Source: Mycoplasmatota bacterium
GTDB taxonomy: Bacteria; Bacillota_I; Bacilli_A; Izemoplasmatales; Izemoplasmataceae
DNA: 5,292 nt
Direction of reading: 5' to 3'
Assembly (NCBI GenBank): GCA_030641535.1
Contig: DAOWHG010000002.1
Span: 1 to 5,292 of the forward strand
Positions 5,136 to 5,292 of this stretch are shown here, one piece after another; within the stretch, counting starts at the first letter, position 1, and each line of letters opens with the position of its first letter. The notes below the pieces were generated by a model, which had not been told where the DNA came from, made no database searches, and saw nothing but the letters and a program-made list of their open reading frames with translations. A program made the translations under genes and the position numbers.

Positions 5136-5292
5136 ATGGAAAAACTTAAAGGAAACGTGTTATATGGACAATCGGGTGGTCCAACAAGTGTAATAAATGC
5201 TTCAGCATATGGAGTTATTAAAGAATCGTTAAAACATCAAGATATTATTGGTGAAGTACTGATGATGAAACATGGAATAAAAGGAGCTTTAA
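5136..5292 (+). CDS. pfp: 6-phosphofructokinase, probably PPi-dependent (3'-truncated by window)
   Basis: Only the first 52 residues are present; the frame runs off the right edge. The N-terminus has YGQSGGPTSVINASAYGVI (10-28), the phosphate-donor binding Gly-rich loop of the phosphofructokinase family. ATP-dependent enzymes typically read GGDAPGMNA here, whereas GGPT-x-VINAS is characteristic of the pyrophosphate-using branch. The enzyme would phosphorylate fructose 6-phosphate to the 1,6-bisphosphate in the cytoplasm, reversibly if PPi is the donor. The residues that decide donor specificity (the GGDD region) lie beyond the window, so PPi use is likely but unproven. AGGAG (5122-5126) sits 9 bases before the ATG. 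An extended -10 promoter and a cre precede it, so it starts its own transcription unit, probably under carbon catabolite control. Confidence 0.85.
   Translation, partial: MEKLKGNVLYGQSGGPTSVINASAYGVIKESLKHQDIIGEVLMMKHGIKGAL

Overview
The window is AT-rich (roughly 30% GC by eye), and all complete genes lie on the + strand. The genes are short-spaced, have strong Shine-Dalgarno sites, and read TGG as Trp with no in-frame TGA, so the standard bacterial code fits and the Mycoplasma code is not needed. The content is an ABC-2 exporter, an LtaS-type membrane sulfatase and a phosphofructokinase of the PPi-dependent kind. Together with intrinsic terminators and a CcpA-type cre site, this points to a low-GC Firmicute or a standard-code relative of the Mollicutes (Acholeplasma, Izemoplasma or Haloplasma type). 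That placement is inference.

Layout: (1) bases 1-251 are the 3' end of a gene encoding a Lys/Pro/Val-rich repetitive tail, closed by a terminator at 262-294. (2) Bases about 346-2944 form one transcription unit: an extended -10 promoter, an ABC ATPase (406-1278), two related but non-identical six-segment permeases (1288-2091 and 2102-2890), then a hairpin terminator with a GCGA tetraloop. At both gene junctions the ribosome binding site overlaps the preceding stop codon, so the three proteins are probably made together as one exporter. (3) Bases about 2970-5054 form a monocistronic unit for a 658-residue polytopic membrane phosphoglycerol transferase of the LTA synthase/sulfatase family, with its own promoter and terminator. 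(4) From 5054 on lies the control region and first 52 codons of a phosphofructokinase. A 14-base site matching the cre consensus at every defined position sits just upstream of its promoter.

Functional links: the ABC exporter and the LtaS-like enzyme are both envelope functions but are separately transcribed. The last gene is central glycolysis, and the cre site suggests catabolite control of it. I see no phage, transposon, CRISPR, RNA gene or defence system. Nothing here looks like a wholly new system. The most informative points are the cre/phosphofructokinase arrangement, the shared extended -10 promoter design, the repeat-built lysine tail, and the altered motif residues and extra N-terminal segments of the LtaS-like enzyme.
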